From positions 3,503,501 through 3,567,500 of the forward strand of contig NC_088325.1 in NCBI RefSeq assembly GCF_910592395.1: a stretch of 64,000 nucleotides of DNA. The letters run 5' to 3'. Under the pieces are notes generated by a model. That model did not search any database, had not been told where the DNA came from, and was given only the letters and a program-made list of their open reading frames with translations. The position numbers and the translations under genes were made by a program. Origin of the DNA: Lineus longissimus (taxonomy: Eukaryota > Nemertea > Pilidiophora > Heteronemertea > Lineidae). The first letter of the stretch is position 1; each line of letters begins with the position of its first letter. Shown here in pieces: positions 21,592 to 32,760 of this stretch.

Positions 21592-21801
21592 CTTCATGGC
21601 CTTGACCTCCTTCCTGGCCTTGAACCCTGAGAAAGAGGCTTGGATTTTAATGGCTGCCTTCTCGACCTCTGGGTCCTCAAGGTCGATGTCGATTTCTTCC
21701 TCGACTTTTTTATCCTCAGCAGTTTCTGTAGCAGGTGCGGCAGTTTCTTCTTGTGTTGCTTGAGACTTTTCTTCAGGAGCATCCTGTGTTCCTTGAGAAT
21801 C
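21592..21801 (-). CDS. Exon: acidic linker plus IQ module
   Basis: 70 codons, phase 0 (acceptor CCGCTTCTTAG|GAT, donor AAG|GTTGGT). A Gln/Glu/Thr-rich linker precedes EEEIDIDLEDPEVEKAAIKI and QASFSGFKARKEVKAMK. The C-terminal ARKEVKAMK is identical in the exon at 48249-48401, and the donors match too (AAG|GTTGGTT), pointing to a recent exon duplication. Confidence 0.88.
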
Positions 21802-22517
21802 CTAAGAAGCGGGGAAAACAGTTAATTCATGAAATTCTACGAAATGAATTAATTACACATCAGTAATTAACACAGGTATCCTTAACCACTAAATAAAATT
21901 GAATTGTTTTGAAAGCCTGCAGTATGCGATTGACTTAAGTTATGTCAGCTTGACAAACGAGGGCTTCACTCAAAATGGTTGTACACTGGAGTTAAACTTG
22001 TGTTCTGCATTTATATCTTGTAGAGCCATCAAGGAAAAATGCCAGAATATAACAGAGAAGTTATCATTCAAGGATGCTATTTTATATTGTTTTGATATAC
22101 ATGTCTTTGAAATTTTAATTAGCAGCCACATCATTTGTGCCGCAGAGTGAATTTACCTATCTGCTGAAGTGAGAATGTTTGGCCCAAAAAAGTATTAGTA
22201 CTCTTGAGGGAGTACTCCAAAAATACTCTTCACAATGCAACTTTAGGCATGCTACATGTAGTATTTGTAAGTTCTAATTACTGGATATGTAACAATGTTA
22301 TTTAAGGACTCTAAGGAGAGAGTTGGAGACAGAAGGTATAGATAAAGGCAGAAAGACTCAAGCATACATTCAGACTCACAAACTAACCTGCACATATTTG
22401 CCAGGCAGGGGAGGGGGCATCGGACCTTCTATCAAGCAGAGGTCATCATTCAAGGAAGGGGTTTCAGTTACAACAAGGCATTAGCATATATTTCACATCA
22501 CCTACATTCAATTATAA

Positions 22518-22613
22518 GGTAATGTGGTACAATTACAGCCTGTGTGTACATGCATGTGCCCTATTACTGTTTTCTACATTGCAAGGGTTTTAATTGTACC
22601 TCTTTACCTTACA
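22518..22613. mobile_element. GGTACAATTA MITE, copy B
   Basis: Ends TAAGGTAATGTGGTACAATT and AATTGTACCTCTTTACCTTA are inverted repeats of each other. Confidence 0.65.
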
Positions 22614-22849
22614 TTTGTACACTTCTAGCTAGGGCAAGTTGCTCAATCAGCGTTAAGAGACAAATGCCACCATCAGCTCAACAAAGTGCTATCTCCTTAT
22701 GGCATTGAGACTTGATGCAAACATTAATGTTAACACTGATGAAGCGGCCAGGCCCTACTAAAAATAAGCACACTTTCACAACCATCTTGGATACATGATA
22801 AAGCACTTCTGTAGATACGCATCGCTGATAAGCACAAAATAATAGTCCA

Positions 22850-22922
22850 GTCAATTTAACAAATTTGTTTGGTCTTCATATATTGACTGGACTATATTGC
22901 TTATATTGACTAGACTATAAGA
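22850..22922. repeat. Inverted repeat
   Basis: TAGTCCAGTCAAT and ATTGACTGGACTA flank a short loop; a third partial copy (ATTGACTAGACTA) follows. Confidence 0.6.
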
Positions 22923-23439
22923 GCTACAATGAAATGGAGGAAGAACACAACAACTTTAAAAAAAATTGCAATGGCGACTTAAGTTCTTAGACTTAAGTCC
23001 TTGTTACATAAGTTTACCTAAGTTCTATTACTTAACATGCTTAAGTTCTCTTCGAGTTAAAAAAGAAATATACAAAACAATTTTTTTTTACATCCCATCA
23101 AGCATGATTTTCGCAAGAAACCCAACATAAATTCCACAAAGAAGGGGTTACCATTCCCCTGTCCCTATCCCCTACAAAGCCATCTGTGTTTCTACAAAGG
23201 ACCACAGAAGCATTCTAACATTTCATACACAAACATAGGAATCTCAGACAGCATTCTAAAGATCACAAAACATTCCTAAAACATCATCTTAATTATGCCA
23301 CAAACTCGCCTACACTTCCTACACAAATCAATACAAAATGTACGGCGAAATCGACAAACTACGGTGGAACTGGAAAGATTACGGTTGCTACGGTACATTT
23401 CATGCTCTATACATAGAAACCATCGCCGTGGCAACCAAC

Positions 23440-25554
23440 CTTGCATTCGCCAAGACTTTTTCTTGATACTCTCATCATATTGTTTACACCCTGCAGCTCC
23501 ACTCTCTCTCCCTTCGCAACTTCTTCAGTCTCGAGCATTGCAGTTTGCCTGAACGAATCACGTCTACGGATGCTTTTAATTTCAATGAAAGCGCCCATCT
23601 TTGCATCGCAAATTTCCTTCGACAAAACAGGACTTTTCATGATTCCAAAGGTATTCAATATCACAGTTTCCCCATTTTTCATAATTCCGTTTTTGGCCAC
23701 TGATCGTCTATCTTTCAACTTCTTTGAGTTCTTATCACAAATTCCATATTCCATAACTTCTACGCTTTTCATATCAACTCCTTTCACAGGCAAAGACTCC
23801 TCAACTTTACCACAACTACTACAACTGTTTCCTATTTCTAAGTTATTCACATTATTGCTATCACAAAGAACATTTACAGATGCAACATTTGGCAATATCT
23901 TTGGAGCAATTCCATTTCTAAGGAGAGACTTCTTCACACCATCAAAAGTCTTCGCTTTCATATCTCTGGCTTCATTTTCTAAGCCATGTGACTTATTTAC
24001 TTTCCTCCTTCCTGCAAATCCAGCACACAACCCATTCCTGCAGCCTTCATCCTTCCCCAAAATATCACCAAAATGTACCCTACTCCTGGACATGCCACAA
24101 CATGTCCTGCAATGTAATCCATTTGTTAATTCCTTAGCTCTCCTCTCAGAAGCATCAAGCCAATTGACCCAATGTGAAGCTTGCCCCTCGTCTTTGACAG
24201 GGCAAAGTATACCATTTCTGAGCACATCACCGCCATATGACCCCACCCTCCCTTCCTTGTAAGGGAACAGCACCCCTTCCCCACTCCCAATAACTAGTCA
24301 CACTCTTCCAACCTCCCCACTACCCTTCCCAGCATCCGCATCCACAACATCAGCAGCTTTCGATTTCTTACCAAACTTCATCCCCTTGAATTTACTCTGA
24401 ATTGCCAAGGCAGCTTTCTCAACTTCTGGATCATTCAAATCAATGTCTATGGGTCCCTCCTCACTTGGTAGAATAGGCGTAGGATTTCCTCCATCACATG
24501 CTGGAGCTCCTTTGATCTCCAACGCAGCAAAGTCAACCCCATCAATACAAACAGCACCATCCCCATCCTCTCTAACCTTTGGAACATCAGCAGCTTTCGA
24601 TTTCTTCCCAAACTTCATCCCCTTGAATTTACTCTGAATCGCCAACGCTGCTTTCTCAACTTCCGGATCATTCAAATCGATGTCGATTTCTTCCTGATCA
24701 TTGGCTCCAGCTGCAGGTTCAACCTTCTTATCACAAGGCTTGTCCTGCGCAGGTTTTGAATCCACATCCTTCTGAACTCCATTGCCCTTGTCTACTTTTG
24801 CAGCAGCCGATTTCTTGCCGAACTTCATCCCCTTGAACTTACTCTGGATGGCAAGTGCAGCTTTTTCAACCTCTGGATCCGTCAAATCAATGTCTACCTC
24901 CTCCTCTTCCTTCCCCGCAACAGCCGATTCAGCTTTCCCGTCCATCTTACCAAGATCTGACACAGCTTGATTTCCCGTTCCTGTCCTAGCAGTTTCAGGC
25001 AAAATGTCCTGTTTTTCTATAACTGCAGCCACTTTAGCAGTCCCTTGCAAAGTGTCCTGTTTTTCTACAACTGCAGCAACATTAGCAGTCCCTTGCAAAG
25101 TGTCCTGATTTTCCACAGCCCCCGCAGCTTTCCCTTTCTTGAATCCTTTGAATTTGTTCTGTATCGCCAAAGCTGCCTTTTCAACCTCAGGATCAGTCAA
25201 ATCAATGTCAATCTCCTCCTCCTCTGTCGAAGCTGTGGTCGTCGTACCCGCAGGGTTTTCTTTTGGCTTTGATGACGCTAAATCCTTCCCGCCAGCAACA
25301 GAATTATCCTTTGTCTTTGACTCCGATTCTGCTTTGGCCTCTCCCTTCTTAAATCCCTTGAATTTATTCTGTATAGCTAATGCAGCCTTCTCGACCTCTG
25401 GATCTTTCAAGTCAATGTCGATTTCCTCATCACAATTTTCAGTTTTTATCACAGTTTCTTTGATATCCTTAGACTTTGTGTCAGACGTGTTCTCCTTGAT
25501 GTAAGTCTTTCCTTTTACGTTTGACTCATGTGTTCCAACGGTTTTATCCTGATC
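23440..25554 (-). CDS. Large exon: five PEP-19-like modules, in-frame TGA, 286-codon extension
   Basis: 705 codons, phase 0 at both ends (acceptor TGCTTCCTTAG|GAT, donor AAG|GTTGGTT). Codons 1-418 encode a linker and five modules of the form EEIDIDLxDPEVEKAALAIQ with S/N-KFKGMKFGKK or KFKGFKKG. This is very close to PEP-19/PCP4, whose incomplete IQ also ends in lysines. Codon 419 is TGA (24300-24298) in the context TGACTAG. The frame then stays open for 286 codons to the donor. The extension is Cys- and Lys-rich with recurring RNGI/KNGI and no family I recognise. Chance openness of that length in this frame is unlikely. The short product from the Met-Gly-Cys exon would be 456 aa; readthrough or splicing would join it to the downstream IQ exons. 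Confidence 0.82.
24241..24288 (-). promoter_or_regulatory. G-rich tract just after the stop
   Basis: Starting 9 nt after the TGA are six runs of three or more G (GGGAGTGGGGAAGGGG, then GGGAGGGTGGGG), able in principle to form an RNA quadruplex or a GGGAA/TTCCC hairpin. Confidence 0.45.
24298..24304 (-). promoter_or_regulatory. In-frame stop in readthrough context (TGA in TGACTAG)
   Basis: Minus-strand codons GTG TGA CTA GTT. The stop occupies 24300-24298 and CTAG follows immediately (24297-24294). UGA followed by CUAG is the established motif for efficient readthrough in several mammalian genes. The entry covers the stop and the preceding codon. Confidence 0.6.
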
Positions 25555-26053
25555 CTAAGGAAGCAGCATTAAAGAGAAAAAATGATGGTTTAAACAACAT
25601 CTCGAGTCAACGTTAGAGTATCTGACTGGTTTTGATGTATTTTTACTTTCGACAAAACTGTACATCACCAAAGTTGTGTTCAGTCTTACCTAAATTTTCA
25701 TGGAAAACAAGTGTGTACAGTTGTGTTCAAAAACAAATAGTTGCATATTTTCCTAAAATACCTTGTTATTTCTAGATATTTTATGAAAACAGGCATCAAC
25801 TATTTTCAAAACAAATCTAAACCAATACACATGAACTCTGACATTGACTCAAGAAACATAGAACAGTAAGGTCCTCAGGAACTACTTTCTTACAGGACGT
25901 CCCGAAAATATTACCAACTGGCATAAATTAAACACAAAACTATTTCCATAACCCTCCTGGAACTGGAACCACTTTGCCACAAATGGAACATCAGAGAAAT
26001 TAGATTGTCAAAAACTGTCAACACATAAAAGAAAAGCTTGCCACCAAACTCCA

Positions 26054-26397
26054 AATCTGATCAACATTTTCTGAAATCTACGAAGAAACCAGAAACATAA
26101 CCTATGAACTTTAAAGTATTGTGTCCAAGAACCCTCCAGTCCCAATGTGCCAGACGCTATTGATCATTAATGGATTTTCACAAATGCCCTTTGAAATCGA
26201 CTGATCGAGGAGAAATCCACCCACAAATCTGATCAACATTTTCTGAAATCTACGAAGAAACCAGAAACATAACCTATGAACTTTAAAGTATTGTGTCCAA
26301 GAACCCTCCAGTCCTAATGTGCCAGACGCTATTGATCATTAATGGATTTTCACAAATTCCCTTTGAGATTGACTGATCGAGGAGAAATCCACCCACA
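26054..26397. repeat. 172-bp tandem duplication
   Basis: The two copies are nearly identical (e.g. 'gatcaacattttctgaaatc' and 'ccagacgctattgatcatta' in both). Confidence 0.88.
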
Positions 26398-26582
26398 AAG
26401 ACGGCAAACGCTAAGAAAGAAAATCCGGAGGAATTTCACCAGTCGGAAACTGAACGGTTTACAGGACACAGGGCACAAGCCGAATTTGGAAAAAATGAGT
26501 CGCTGACGTGAACAGAAGGACAGTGTTGCCATCTATTATAAGAACCTTGCACTAAGTGAACTTTTAAGTCCTTTCTGCTCTA

Positions 26583-26935
26583 ATACCTTGGAATACACTA
26601 TCAATGCATAGTCCTATATACGGCAACACTGTCTATCTCAACTTGTCAACAACTAATTTCTTCTTCAAAATTGGAATTATGTCCATTTTGCTTTAAGCCA
26701 TTGGAATACACTATCAATGCATAGTCCTGTTGATGGCAACACAGTCCATCTCCACTTGTCAACAACTAATTTCTTCTTCAAAACTGGAATAACGTCCATT
26801 TTGCTTTAAGTCATAGGAATACACTATCAATGCACAGTTCAGAAGATATATGGCCACACTGTCTATCTCCACTTGTCAACAACTAGTTTTCTTCTTCAAA
26901 ATTGGAATTACGTCTGTTACGCTCTAAGCCCTTCG
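26583..26935. repeat. 113-bp tandem repeat, three copies
   Basis: Each copy has 'ggaatacactatcaatgca', 'ccacttgtcaacaacta' (or 'caacttgtcaacaacta' in the first) and 'tctt cttcaaaa' elements in order. Confidence 0.85.
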
Positions 26936-27044
26936 TCTGTATGAAACTGAAAACCATCTATCAACTGACATGATGGAGCACCAGACATTATCGATTGATT
27001 TTTTCCGACATCAGCGCAAAAATCGAAAATGGGAGAAAACTTAC

Positions 27045-27158
27045 GTTCTTTGCGGGTGTCTTCCCTTGCACGTCCCGAGGTCCGGGACTGTGGACGGACT
27101 TCGGGACCGCAGTCATGACAGGCTCTGGGCTGACCATCTTAGCACCCTGGCAACCCAT
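27045..27158 (-). CDS. Alternative first coding exon (Met-Gly-Cys N-terminus)
   Basis: 38 codons from ATG at 27158 to a consensus donor AAC|GTAAGTTTT, phase 0, matching the phase of exon 25554. The product starts MGCQGAKMVSPEP and ends QGKTPAKN. Gly2 and Cys3 directly after the initiator Met fit N-myristoylation and palmitoylation, the arrangement that anchors many signalling proteins; neuromodulin is also anchored by N-terminal cysteines. Joined to the large exon it gives a membrane-tethered multi-PEP-19 protein. A frame on the other strand overlaps but is a shadow. Upstream exons at 48.2 and 50.2 kb would be skipped in this form. Confidence 0.78.
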
Positions 27159-27559
27159 GATAAGCAGATTTTACCAGTACATGTTCAAATTATACCTGTC
27201 GCGTGAAATGTGTCACGATAATGTTCCGATATTGGTTTATGGATCAAATTTCTATTCCACTTGGCCAGAAATAGATCACGCTTTTGCCTCCGCCCACTCG
27301 AGGATACATTCTGGTGCATTTATTGTACTAGGTGACATCTTCTGGGATATGTTATGTCAGTATTGGTACAATCGGGTAATACCCTCAGATACCAACGCTG
27401 TGGGTGATATTATGCATGTTGGCAATATTTTTTATGAAAAGCCAATACAATCTTAAGTCCTGGTTATCCAAAGCAGTGAAATATTTATGACCTGCTTTGG
27501 TTAAAGGATACAAATGTGCAAATATTTCGAAAATGATTTATTAGTACTGGATTACTGGA

Positions 27560-28390
27560 CTTCATAGTTTCTTTTCCCTCATTGGCCTTCTTACCCCAAG
27601 TCCTGTGACCAACAGATGAAAAAATCCATCATATCCCTGCCCAGCCAACCTACCCCATATTGCGTGCTTAATAAGCTGAAACCATTCTTTTTTCATGTTC
27701 CTCATTGGCTCCATTTCACATGACTCCAAGTCACACGACCAATAGATGAAACAATCCCCTGTTTCATGTCCCTCGATGGCCAACTTACCCTAAGTCACAT
27801 AACCAATAGCAAATCCTGTTTCTACCCCACCTCACGTGATCAATAGCTAAAACAATCCTGGTTCATGTCCCTCATTGGCCAACTTACCCCATGTCACGTG
27901 ACAAATAGATGAAACAATCCCATGTTTCATGTCCCTCCCTGGCCAACTTACCCCAAGTCACATAACCAATAGGTGAAAGAATCTCCTGTTTCATGTCCCA
28001 CCTCGGCCATTTTACCCCACCTCACATGATCAATTGATGAAACAATCCGATTCCATGTCCCTCATTGGCCAACTTACCCCATGCCACATGATCAGTAGAT
28101 GAAACAATCCAATTTCTTGTCCCTCACTGGCCAACTTACCCCATGTCACGTGACAAATAGATGAAACAATCCCATGTTTCATGTCCCTCCCTGGCCAACT
28201 TACCCCAAGTCACATAACCAATAGGTGAAAGAATCTCCTGTTTCATGTCCCACCTCGGCCATTTTACCCCACCTCACATGATCAATTGATGAAACAATCC
28301 GATTCCATGTCCCTCATTGGCCAACTTACCCCATGCCACATGATCAGTAGATGAAACAATCCAATTTCTTGTCCCTCACTGGCCATATTA
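27560..28390. repeat. Satellite with 60-70-bp subunits and a 252-bp higher-order duplication
   Basis: Subunits carry 'ggccaacttacccca', 'cacgtga' or 'cacatga', and 'gatgaaacaatcc'. Blocks 27879-28130 and 28131-28382 are almost identical. In gene sense each subunit has GGGGTAAGTTGG, a match to a 5' splice site. Confidence 0.88.
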
Positions 28391-28824
28391 CCCAAGTCAA
28401 GCGACAATTAGCTGAGACAACCTCCAGTCTCAAATTCCTCCCCTGCAATCATGATCAACAGACAAATTATTTCCAGTTTCATGTCCCTCCCTGCCCATCT
28501 TGCCCCAAGTCACGTGACCAATATCCGAACACATCACCCTTTATATCCCTCTCCTATTCCATCAATCAATAAATCCGAAATGTTATTAGCCCAGACTCGC
28601 AACGCCTCAACGCACCCGATGAAATCTTCACCTAATCAAAGGTTCTGTCTCATTTCATCCTCTGTTGATTTTCATTTCTCGTCTCTTCTCTGATGTACCG
28701 ATTGGTACCGGTCAAATTGGATCGGCCATGCTAGATCAGACCTGGCCAAGGGTTTGAGTTGACACTGTATACTGTATTTGGAAAAAATGAAGCATTTGGT
28801 ACTGTACTGGTATGCAGGGGCAGG

Positions 28825-29010
28825 GAAGACGGCCTGCCTGGTACCCTCGAGGACAAGTCGTAGGTCCAACACTGGCGGTTCTGCTTCATCTACTTGCCCT
28901 TGGGCAAGGCACTTCACCCTACTTGCTTCTCTCCACCGAGGAGTAAATGAGTTGCCTGGTTAAGTTGACCTGCGATAGACCAGCATCCTATCTAGGGGGG
29001 TGGGGGGTAA
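28825..29010 (+). mobile_element. V-like SINE, 3' part
   Basis: Shares 'cccttgggcaaggcacttca', 'ggagtaaatgagttgcctgg' and 'agcatcctatctaggggg' in order with the minus-strand SINE at 8319-8549. No tRNA head recognised. Confidence 0.55.
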
Positions 29011-29522
29011 TACTCCCAGTTGCTTGATGCTACGGATAAGCTCCGGCCAGATCGGCCATTTGTGGCTGAAGCAATAGCCCAGCCAAATTTAAATTAACTT
29101 TCACTGATGTAGCGCCTCGTATAGGTCAGATACCATCTAAGCTAGCACTGTGCTGGGTCATTGTGCTGGTTTTAGGGTTGGAATGGGATATGGTGAGGCC
29201 TGAACCATGGTTGTTCATTGAATTCACTAAAATTTAAACCTTAATCAACAACCATCATTTTCATTTTTCCTAAAGTTTGCTTATTTAGGATCTGAGGTAT
29301 GGATTCGTCCTCTCAGAATCCATCCAACATTTAATAACCCCGCATGCCAATCCCTCCTTGTAAATTTTTAATGGGCCACGATTGGATCCTCGCTGATGGT
29401 TAAAACGTAATGGCCATATGCCCTCGAGGATGAGGAGAAATCCATATTCATATCGACAGGTTTATCGAGACAGGCGATTATGTTGTTGTGGCATTATGTT
29501 AGTTTGGCGCTGGCTAGGGTAT

Positions 29523-29690
29523 GTAAGGTAAATAGGTACAATTATAGAACATGCAAGGTAAGATGGTACAATTACATCTCCAGTACATATGATATAGAGC
29601 CTACAATGTAGAAAATAGCTGGCAGTACACCTTAATGCACACAGAAGCTATTTGCACAAGGGTTATAATTGTACCCCTTTACCTTACGTT
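29523..29690. mobile_element. GGTACAATTA MITE, copy C
   Basis: Left end AAGGTAAATAGGTACAATTA, right end TAATTGTACCCCTTTACCTT; a second internal left-end-like motif follows at about 29550. Confidence 0.65.
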
Positions 29691-30889
29691 TTCCCCCTGA
29701 AACTTGACTAACCTTTAGCGACGTTGCACACCGATCCGCTCCCTGTAAATTGTTAATGATTTGCTGATATTGGATTCCTGCGGATGGTTTAAAGAGATAT
29801 ATATAGTCATTATGCCCTCTGGGATGGGGAAAATCCATATTGATATATACAAGTTATGGAGATGGATATTATGGTGTGCCAAGTCATTACCTGGGCGCTG
29901 GCTAGTATTTGCACTCATGCCAGGTGACACTTTGCGGGGCGTAGCAAGGAAGGAAGAGATAAAGTGACACACAAACAGGCAATTTGCAATAACAATTGCT
30001 GCACTGATTGATCATAATCGCTATGTGTGACAAAATATCTCATGTAAAACAGGTAATCGTTGGGTTTTATATTCAATGCAGGTCACTAATCTTCTTGATA
30101 CAGGCACCAGTGATGACCACCGCAAACAAGCAATTTTTGTTGCATGTGATCATGATCACAGATTATAGCAATTTAAATCGCTAGTTTGCGAGGCACTTGT
30201 GTGTGAAAGTATGTCAATCAAGACCATCAGTGGCATATCCAGATTTCAGAAAAGGGGTGCTGCCCCAAACAAACAGAACCAAAAGTGTGACCTTGAAAAG
30301 GAGAGGGTTTGGGGGTCCTCCTGCAGAAAAGTGTGGAAATTTAAGTGCCTAAATGCGTTTTCATGCAGGCTAAAATCAAAAAGTTCGATGATTTTAGGGA
30401 GCAGTGCTGTGAAAAATGACTGCTCTCTGATGAAAAGAAGGGCACACACCTCTCTGCGCCCATCTTGTATATATCAATATGGATTTTCTAAATTCACCCT
30501 TAGCATGAAGAAAGTGTAAAATGTCAGATTTGTTAGACAATCAATCACTGAACAGATATGATGGGAACTAACGAAGCCAGAGGCTCATCATGAATTAATG
30601 AAATGGCCACAAGATGAGAAAGTCGTTGATTGGCCATAAACATATTAGCTAAAATCCCCATACGTCAACAATGATAATATTGACAAATAAGCTCGTCATA
30701 TGAAATCAATAGTTCACTAGAGCTAATTGGCAGAGAGCAAACTCAGAGGCAGTGCATTCAATCCTATCGCTGACCAAGCAAATCCTTTGAGCTGCAAAAT
30801 GCCAGGTTTCTGTTGCGATAACCTGCGATAATTATCGCAAGCGACAAAATAACCTTTTTGCAACGATTGTTGCAGGTGCCTGCATGAAA

Positions 30890-31600
30890 TTGAGCCAACT
30901 CCTTGAAAGCAACAATCTAAATAGTTAATCATTGAAGAAGTGTCAAATGCAACAGACTGCTTCTCTAAATGGAAAGCCAAAACGAAAATCATAACCAATG
31001 AGAACAACTTGAATCTCACAAATATGAATAATGTACTCCACTTCCCTCATCCAAAACATTAAAAAGTGTAAGAAATCCCCGCACCACTGGAGTAAGACTG
31101 CCACACGTGATATAGAAATGAGTTACACCCAACAATCTAAATAGTTAATCATTGAAGAAGTATCAATTTCAACAGACAGCTTACCCCAAATCAAAACCCA
31201 AAACGAAATCCATAACTGATGAGAACAACTTCAATCCCTAAAATATGAATGAAATACTCCCCTTCCCACATCCAATATCGAAATGTGTCAGAAATCCCCG
31301 CTCCACTGGAGCAAGACTGCCATACGTGATATAGAAATGAGTTCCACCCAACAATCTAAACAGTTAATGGTTGAAGAAGTTTCAAATGCAACAGACTGCT
31401 TATCCCAAATCGAAAGCCAAAACGAAAATCATTACCGACAAGAATCAATTTTCTTTATACAAACACTGACAACATACTTCATTCCACTCATCCAATATTG
31501 AAAAGTGTCAGAAATGTTCGCATCACTGGAGCAAGACTGCTACACGTGATATAGAAGAGTTACACCCAACACATTAAGTAGTTAATCGTTAGAAAAGTCG
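30890..31600. repeat. 220-bp tandem repeat, about 3.3 copies
   Basis: Copies starting near 30910, 31130, 31349 and 31567 share 'caacaatctaaatagttaat', 'agaaatcccc' and 'cgtgatatagaa'. Confidence 0.85.
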
Positions 31601-32279
31601 TGGAGTCATGATGCGAATGTAAACTTAGATTATAAACTTTGTTGGCATCGCTGGTGAGTTTTACTGAGTTGGACATGAAGTGTTTTTCAGATGAATCTGG
31701 CAAGAGGTGCCTGGTTGACCTCTTGTCCTGTAACTGTAATAGTGTCATCATAACTAGTAATGTTACACAGCCCTGGGCAGCCGGTGTCTTAGTTGACCGG
31801 ATTTAGTTGACACCGTGAAAGAGCATGGATGAGGCCTACCACAAGGATAATCTAGTGTTGAGCAGCACCAATTTCTTTTGGGAAATGTGATCTGGTCACA
31901 TTCCTGATTTCAACAAAGTACCTTTGGTCAGAACTATACATTAAAAATACTTTTCATGTAACGAATTTCTGACGACTGCATGAGATGGTGATGCGATGGT
32001 CTTTTATGACATGCTCTGTCGAAAGTCAGCATTTGGGGTCAAAGAGGGACATTGAGGTATTCACATGAGCAGATGGTCCACAAAAGTACCACGAAAATTA
32101 TGTATGACACATAAAATTGATATGGAAATCGATTGAGATATTTACTGGAGAACACTTTATCTCAAATTTTCATTTTGAATTCATTTCAGAAACCAGCAAA
32201 CCAAACTCTATTGAAGATGTACCACAGAAAACTCCTCTAAACGCATTAAAAAAATAGCATAAATTTGTAAGAAATCCTC

Positions 32280-32760
32280 AGAAAATCCTTTTCCTTAACT
32301 TTATTGGAAGTGCCACCAACCATATCCATCCTGAAATCCAGTCACACCAAACAAATCCACCCAGAAAGTTCCAGCAGAAATTCTTCCAAAAATCGTAAAT
32401 ACTGCCTGGATTTGTAAGAAATCAAGACAAAATAAGAAAGAATACCAAGTCCAATGTTGCCTTTTCCTCAACTCTACTGAAAGTGCCACCAATCTTATTT
32501 GCCCTTGCACATTTGCAGCGAGTCACACCCAGCCAAAGAGTATGAAAAGTTCCAGCAGGAATACCTTCCAATACCTTAAATACTACCTGAACTTGTAAGA
32601 AATCCAGCAAAAGTACCAGGTCCAATGTTGCCTTTCCTCAACTTTACTGAAAGTGCCACCAATCTTATCCGCCCTCCCAGCTAGTCACACCCAGCCAATC
32701 AGTATCGAAAGTTCCTGCAGACAATTATCCAAACACCGCCCTGCGTGAATGCTAACAAAA
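32280..32760. repeat. About 170-bp tandem repeat, three copies
   Basis: Each copy has 'gaaagtgccaccaatctta' or a close variant, 'cacaccc', and 'aaagttcc'. Confidence 0.8.

Larger units (their letters stand above)
21802..23439 (-). other. Intron with a MITE and a hairpin
   Basis: Holds a GGTACAATTA MITE (22518-22613) and an imperfect inverted repeat around 22850-22922 (TAGTCCAGTCAAT / ATTGACTGGACTA). A possible small exon near 22400 was not accepted. Confidence 0.6.
25555..27044 (-). other. Intron with two tandem duplications
   Basis: Contains a 172-bp unit repeated twice (26054-26397) and a 113-bp unit repeated three times (26583-26935). Confidence 0.7.

Noticed and set aside
22388-22470. 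Possible small exon ending PMPPPLPGKYVQ with donor CAG|GTTAGT
   Set aside because: The only acceptor (TTGATAG) gives a 41-nt exon whose length breaks the phase-0 pattern; no family similarity.
23407-24273. 288-codon frame as an independent gene
   Set aside because: It is in the same frame as the upstream modules and lacks its own ATG context (it begins at a CTG), so it is better seen as an extension of the same exon.
32301-32510. IQA-containing minus-strand frame
   Set aside because: It is one unit of a 170-bp tandem repeat; no acidic segment, basic half or splice sites.
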